Of a DNA stretch of 9,488 nucleotides, positions 7,257 to 9,488 are shown piece after piece (the stretch's first letter is position 1; every line of letters starts with the position of its first letter). The position numbers and the translations under genes are program-made. The notes beneath the pieces are model-generated. The model worked only from the letters and a program-made list of their open reading frames with translations. It made no database searches and had not been told where the DNA came from. The stretch lies in NCBI GenBank assembly GCA_005792805.1, contig SXQV01000086.1, positions 1 through 9,488 of the forward strand, given 5' to 3'. This DNA is from Methylococcaceae bacterium. GTDB taxonomy: Bacteria > Pseudomonadota > Gammaproteobacteria > Methylococcales > Methylococcaceae.

Positions 7257-7262
7257 TATGAT
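7257..7262 (+). promoter_or_regulatory. Possible -10 element of the beta-propeller gene
   Basis: TATGAT matches five of six -10 consensus bases and lies 59 bases before the start codon. The best -35 (GTCACT at 7233-7238, 18-base spacer) matches only three positions, so the promoter is weak or needs an activator. Confidence 0.3.
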
Positions 7263-7321
7263 GCTGAGGGCCTAGCGGACGCCAAGAAGCCGCAGCCTTC
7301 GACAACCAAGGGAGAAGCAAC

Positions 7322-8878
7322 ATGAAAAACTACATAAAACCTCATCGTATGATCTGGATGGGAGTCCTGCTGTCAGTATTAACGACGGCAGTCCTCGCGG
7401 GATCTGGCGGCAACGCACCCTGGTTTCCATCGCTGCAGGCGTTTGAACATTATGACTCGGGACGTTCGCACGTATTTTCACAGGCGCGTTTTCGCGGCTC
7501 TTTCCGGGGCGCAAACACTGTCACGATGCAGTTTTCCCCAGAAGGGGCCTACCCCTCCGGCTACAACATGTCGTACCTCAGCGCCAAAGCGGCCTTTATC
7601 CAGGGCGGGAGCTACGGTGATGTCCCAGGCTCGATTGGTCCGTTCGTGGCGAAAGTCGATCCGGAGACACTCAAGCCAGTGTGGTTTACGCAACTAGCGA
7701 ACACCGAACAAACGGGGGATTGGGACTATCCAGGGGCAATGGCCATCGAGAATGACGGTTTTATCTATGTCGTTTCCGGCTACCGCCTCTACAAGGTCGC
7801 ACCGGATCGTGGGCAAGTGATTGCAACGCTGGATCTCCCAACGATGGTTTACATGCGAAACAACTACCCCGATCAGCCGCCTACCTACGATACGACCCTC
7901 ACGGATGACGCGGCCAACACTTCCTACAATGGCATCAATGCCCTGCCGGACGGGACTATCGTTGTGAAGTCTCTTTACCGGGTGGCCGGATGCACACTGA
8001 ACGGAGCTTCCGCGATTCTCAACTGTCCCGACAGCAGGAATGTCCCGGCATCCAACCTCATCTCCGTCAATCCGCGCACCATGGCGATCATCGACAACAT
8101 CACGCTTCCGGCCTTTGCGGGCGCACGCCCGACCATTACCCGTTATCGGGGTATTGACTATGTTTACCTGCTCCAGAACACATCCAGTCCAGTGCGCTAT
8201 TCAGTCAGGAAAGGAAAATTCACCCTTGACACGTCCTGGACGCCACCCGCCGTCACCAACGCTGGCCAACAGCCGGGGGGTTCGCTGATCGTAATGAACG
8301 ACTGGATTGTCGGAGCCACAAACACGGTACCGGCTACCGGTGCCTTGACTGTGTTTGCCATTCATCAAGGTAACGCTTCCCGCTATTTTTCGGTCCAGCC
8401 CTATGTCAACGACCCGGTGGCACCAGAACTGGCCAGGGCGTTTGCCACCGCGTCTCCAGGAGGATTGCAGGCTGTCAGCTGGGCTCCCATGTCTCTTGAA
8501 GCAGACCCCGAAAACAGTCTCTTTTACGGCGTAGAAACGCTGGCCCGCAAGGTCGCTGCATTCAGGATCACCAGGTCAGGTATCAAGACCGTGTGGAAGC
8601 AGACCCAGACCACGACCGAGTGGGCAACACTCATTGGCCCAATGAGTCGACGTATCTGGGTAGGGACGAATATCCCAGGTGCCGAAATTCCGGGACAGAA
8701 CGTCTCTGACACAGTCGTTTGGCGGGATGCGCAAACGGGTCGGGAATTGGCCCGTTCGGATCGAACTCCCAGCATTACGATGGGTACTGCCGTGCAACCG
8801 GGTTACAGCGGAAGCATGTACTTGCCCGGCGCAAAGGGAATGCTGGTAAGGATGACGCCAAAACCCGTGCCGGAATAG
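7322..8878 (+). CDS. Secreted beta-propeller-like protein of unknown function
   Basis: This is a 518-residue protein with a clear Sec signal peptide: K2, K6 and R9, a hydrophobic core at 11-25, and cleavage probably after VLA (24-26). I cannot name the family. The mature part repeats a pattern of short strands with a loop Gly, for example VAKVDPETLKPVWFT (109-123), GFIYVVSGYRLYKVAP (146-161), GTIVVKSLYRVAG (211-223), LISVNPRTMAIIDNI (246-260), LTVFAIHQGN (342-351) and VVWRDAQTGRELARS (465-479). Strand pairs ending in x-D/N-x-x-T-G or similar are typical of PQQ-like or WD-like propellers of six to eight blades. Two cysteines (C224, C235) in one loop may form a disulfide. No PQQ-dehydrogenase Trp or metal-site motif is obvious, so I do not claim an enzyme. 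The start is supported by GGGAGAAG (7310-7317) just before ATG. It appears to be its own transcription unit between two structured gaps. Confidence 0.8.
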   Translation: MKNYIKPHRMIWMGVLLSVLTTAVLAGSGGNAPWFPSLQAFEHYDSGRSHVFSQARFRGSFRGANTVTMQFSPEGAYPSGYNMSYLSAKAAFIQGGSYGDVPGSIGPFVAKVDPETLKPVWFTQLANTEQTGDWDYPGAMAIENDGFIYVVSGYRLYKVAPDRGQVIATLDLPTMVYMRNNYPDQPPTYDTTLTDDAANTSYNGINALPDGTIVVKSLYRVAGCTLNGASAILNCPDSRNVPASNLISVNPRTMAIIDNITLPAFAGARPTITRYRGIDYVYLLQNTSSPVRYSVRKGKFTLDTSWTPPAVTNAGQQPGGSLIVMNDWIVGATNTVPATGALTVFAIHQGNASRYFSVQPYVNDPVAPELARAFATASPGGLQAVSWAPMSLEADPENSLFYGVETLARKVAAFRITRSGIKTVWKQTQTTTEWATLIGPMSRRIWVGTNIPGAEIPGQNVSDTVVWRDAQTGRELARSDRTPSITMGTAVQPGYSGSMYLPGAKGMLVRMTPKPVPE

Positions 8879-8893
8879 GCCGTCTTGCTCGCC

Positions 8894-8945
8894 ACGCCAT
8901 CCAGACAGCGGGTACTCACCCTGCGCCGGCCTCGCTGGATGGCGT
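8894..8945 (+). repeat. Long stem-loop with an 11-bp perfect stem
   Basis: ACGCCATCCAG (8894-8904) and CTGGATGGCGT (8935-8945) are exact reverse complements. The 30-base interior can form a smaller hairpin (GGGT 8910-8913 with ACCC 8918-8921). It begins 15 bases after the beta-propeller stop. With no U tract it is either a transcript-end stabiliser, a Rho-aided terminator, or a REP-like palindromic repeat. Only one copy is in this window. Confidence 0.55.
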
Positions 8946-8957
8946 CGTTGCGCTTGC

Positions 8958-8995
8958 CATGACGGTTTTGTGCCACCCATCTCTGAATCGTCATG
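8958..8995 (+). repeat. Inverted repeat, 7 bp arms
   Basis: CATGACG (8958-8964) and CGTCATG (8989-8995) are exact reverse complements separated by 24 bases, upstream of the hupB promoter. With this arm length and spacing it could be chance or a two-site operator; I favour no firm role. Confidence 0.25.
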
Positions 8996-9027
8996 AGCCT
9001 CATGTCTCTCCAATAGCGGGTTGCGGG

Positions 9028-9057
9028 TTGACACAGGTTTTGATGGGCTGCTAAATT
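9028..9057 (+). promoter_or_regulatory. Sigma-70 promoter of hupB
   Basis: A perfect -35 TTGACA (9028-9033) and a -10 TAAATT (9052-9057, four of six bases) are separated by 18 bases. Transcription would start near 9064-9066, leaving a leader of about 110 bases before hupB. It is the best promoter in the window, in keeping with the abundance of HU protein. The leader (9065-9177) shows no recognised riboswitch. Confidence 0.7.
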
Positions 9058-9177
9058 GCCAAACATGGTTTTGTAAGGGGATGCTAGGTGTCTTTTGTCG
9101 AAAAAGGATTTACTGAAAGTCTCGTCTGAACCAGATCTAGGCGTTAATGCGAAATCTCACACAGTCCAGGGGGATCT

Positions 9178-9450
9178 ATGAATAAAGCAGAATTGATCGA
9201 AGCCATTGCTGATGCGGCTGATCTGACAAAAGCGGACGCAGGCAGGGCATTGGATGGTCTGGTAAATGCGATTACCAACGCATTAAGGGACGGAGACACC
9301 GTGTCATTAGTAGGCTTCGGATCGTTTCTCGTGAAAGAGCGTGCGGCTCGTCAGGGACGGAATCCCCAAACAGGTAACGCGATTACTATTGCTGCGGCGA
9401 AGATCCCTTCGTTTAAGGCTGGCAAAGCCCTGAAGGATGCTGTACACTAA
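9178..9450 (+). CDS. hupB: DNA-binding protein HU-beta
   Basis: This 90-residue protein is the normal length for HU. HU dimers bind and bend double-stranded DNA without sequence preference and shape the nucleoid. The N-terminal helical dimer domain (1-45) leads into the family motif GFGSF (46-50). The beta arm carries RQGRNPQTG (58-66), whose proline (P63) intercalates in the minor groove in known HU and IHF structures, and the C-terminal helix has FKAGKALKDAV (79-89). IHF subunits are less likely because the arm sequence and neutral N-terminus fit HU-beta. The ribosome site AGGGGGA (9168-9174) is strong. No lon protease gene lies upstream here, unlike the lon-hupB order in many gammaproteobacteria. 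The 9-base gap to the tRNA that follows leaves no room for a terminator, so they are probably co-transcribed. Confidence 0.95.
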   Translation: MNKAELIEAIADAADLTKADAGRALDGLVNAITNALRDGDTVSLVGFGSFLVKERAARQGRNPQTGNAITIAAAKIPSFKAGKALKDAVH

Positions 9451-9459
9451 TCCGCTCCA

Positions 9460-9488
9460 GGGTGCTTAGCTCAGCTGGGAGAGCATCG
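9460..9488 (+). tRNA. tRNA, 5' part only (likely tRNA-Val)
   Basis: The acceptor strand GGGTGCT, then TA, the D-arm GCTC-AGCTGGGA-GAGC and the first bases of the anticodon stem (TCG) are all in place. The window ends before the anticodon, so identity rests on similarity of the first 29 bases to proteobacterial tRNA-Val, and it could be another isoacceptor. It begins 9 bases after the hupB stop. Confidence 0.85.

Noticed and set aside
8719..9066. Open frames on both strands spanning the end of the beta-propeller gene and the intergenic region
   Set aside because: They cover the stem-loop and the hupB promoter, have no ribosome site, and show no recognisable protein features.

Overview
The window is about 9.5 kb of moderately GC-rich bacterial chromosome. 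Every gene I can support reads on the + strand. HU-beta followed at once by a tRNA gene, a periplasmic RNase T2, and a DUF2760/Hsp70 cluster all suggest a proteobacterium, most likely a gammaproteobacterium. I see no transposase, integrase, phage or CRISPR signal.

Layout: (1) bases 2-157 are the C-terminal end of a cupin-like protein, overlapping by 4 bases (ATGA) a 143-residue secreted protein of unknown function (154-585). (2) After a 188-base gap holding a perfect 7-bp inverted repeat comes a three-gene cluster: a membrane-anchored DUF2760 protein (774-1394), a divergent Hsp70 (1391-3247, TTG start overlapping the preceding stop), and a second, longer Hsp70 with a C-terminal DUF3731-type extension (3289-6075). 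(3) A secreted RNase T2 (6103-7122) follows only 27 bases later and may be co-transcribed. (4) After a leader with two strong hairpins comes a secreted beta-propeller-like protein of unknown function (7322-8878). (5) A 299-base intergenic region carries a 52-base stem-loop, a second inverted repeat and a good sigma-70 promoter for HU-beta (hupB, 9178-9450). (6) The first 29 bases of a tRNA, most likely tRNA-Val, begin 9 bases after the hupB stop and run off the window.

The most interesting part is the DUF2760-Hsp70-Hsp70 cluster. Both Hsp70s keep the ATPase residues but lack the usual interdomain linker and helical lid, and one carries its own extra domain. The small partner has one membrane helix whose flanking arginines place its C-terminal domain in the cytoplasm, where the chaperones work. 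I infer a dedicated, membrane-recruited chaperone module. No J-protein or GrpE is encoded in the window, and the client is unknown. The individual domain families are known as uncharacterised families; the joint function is inference.
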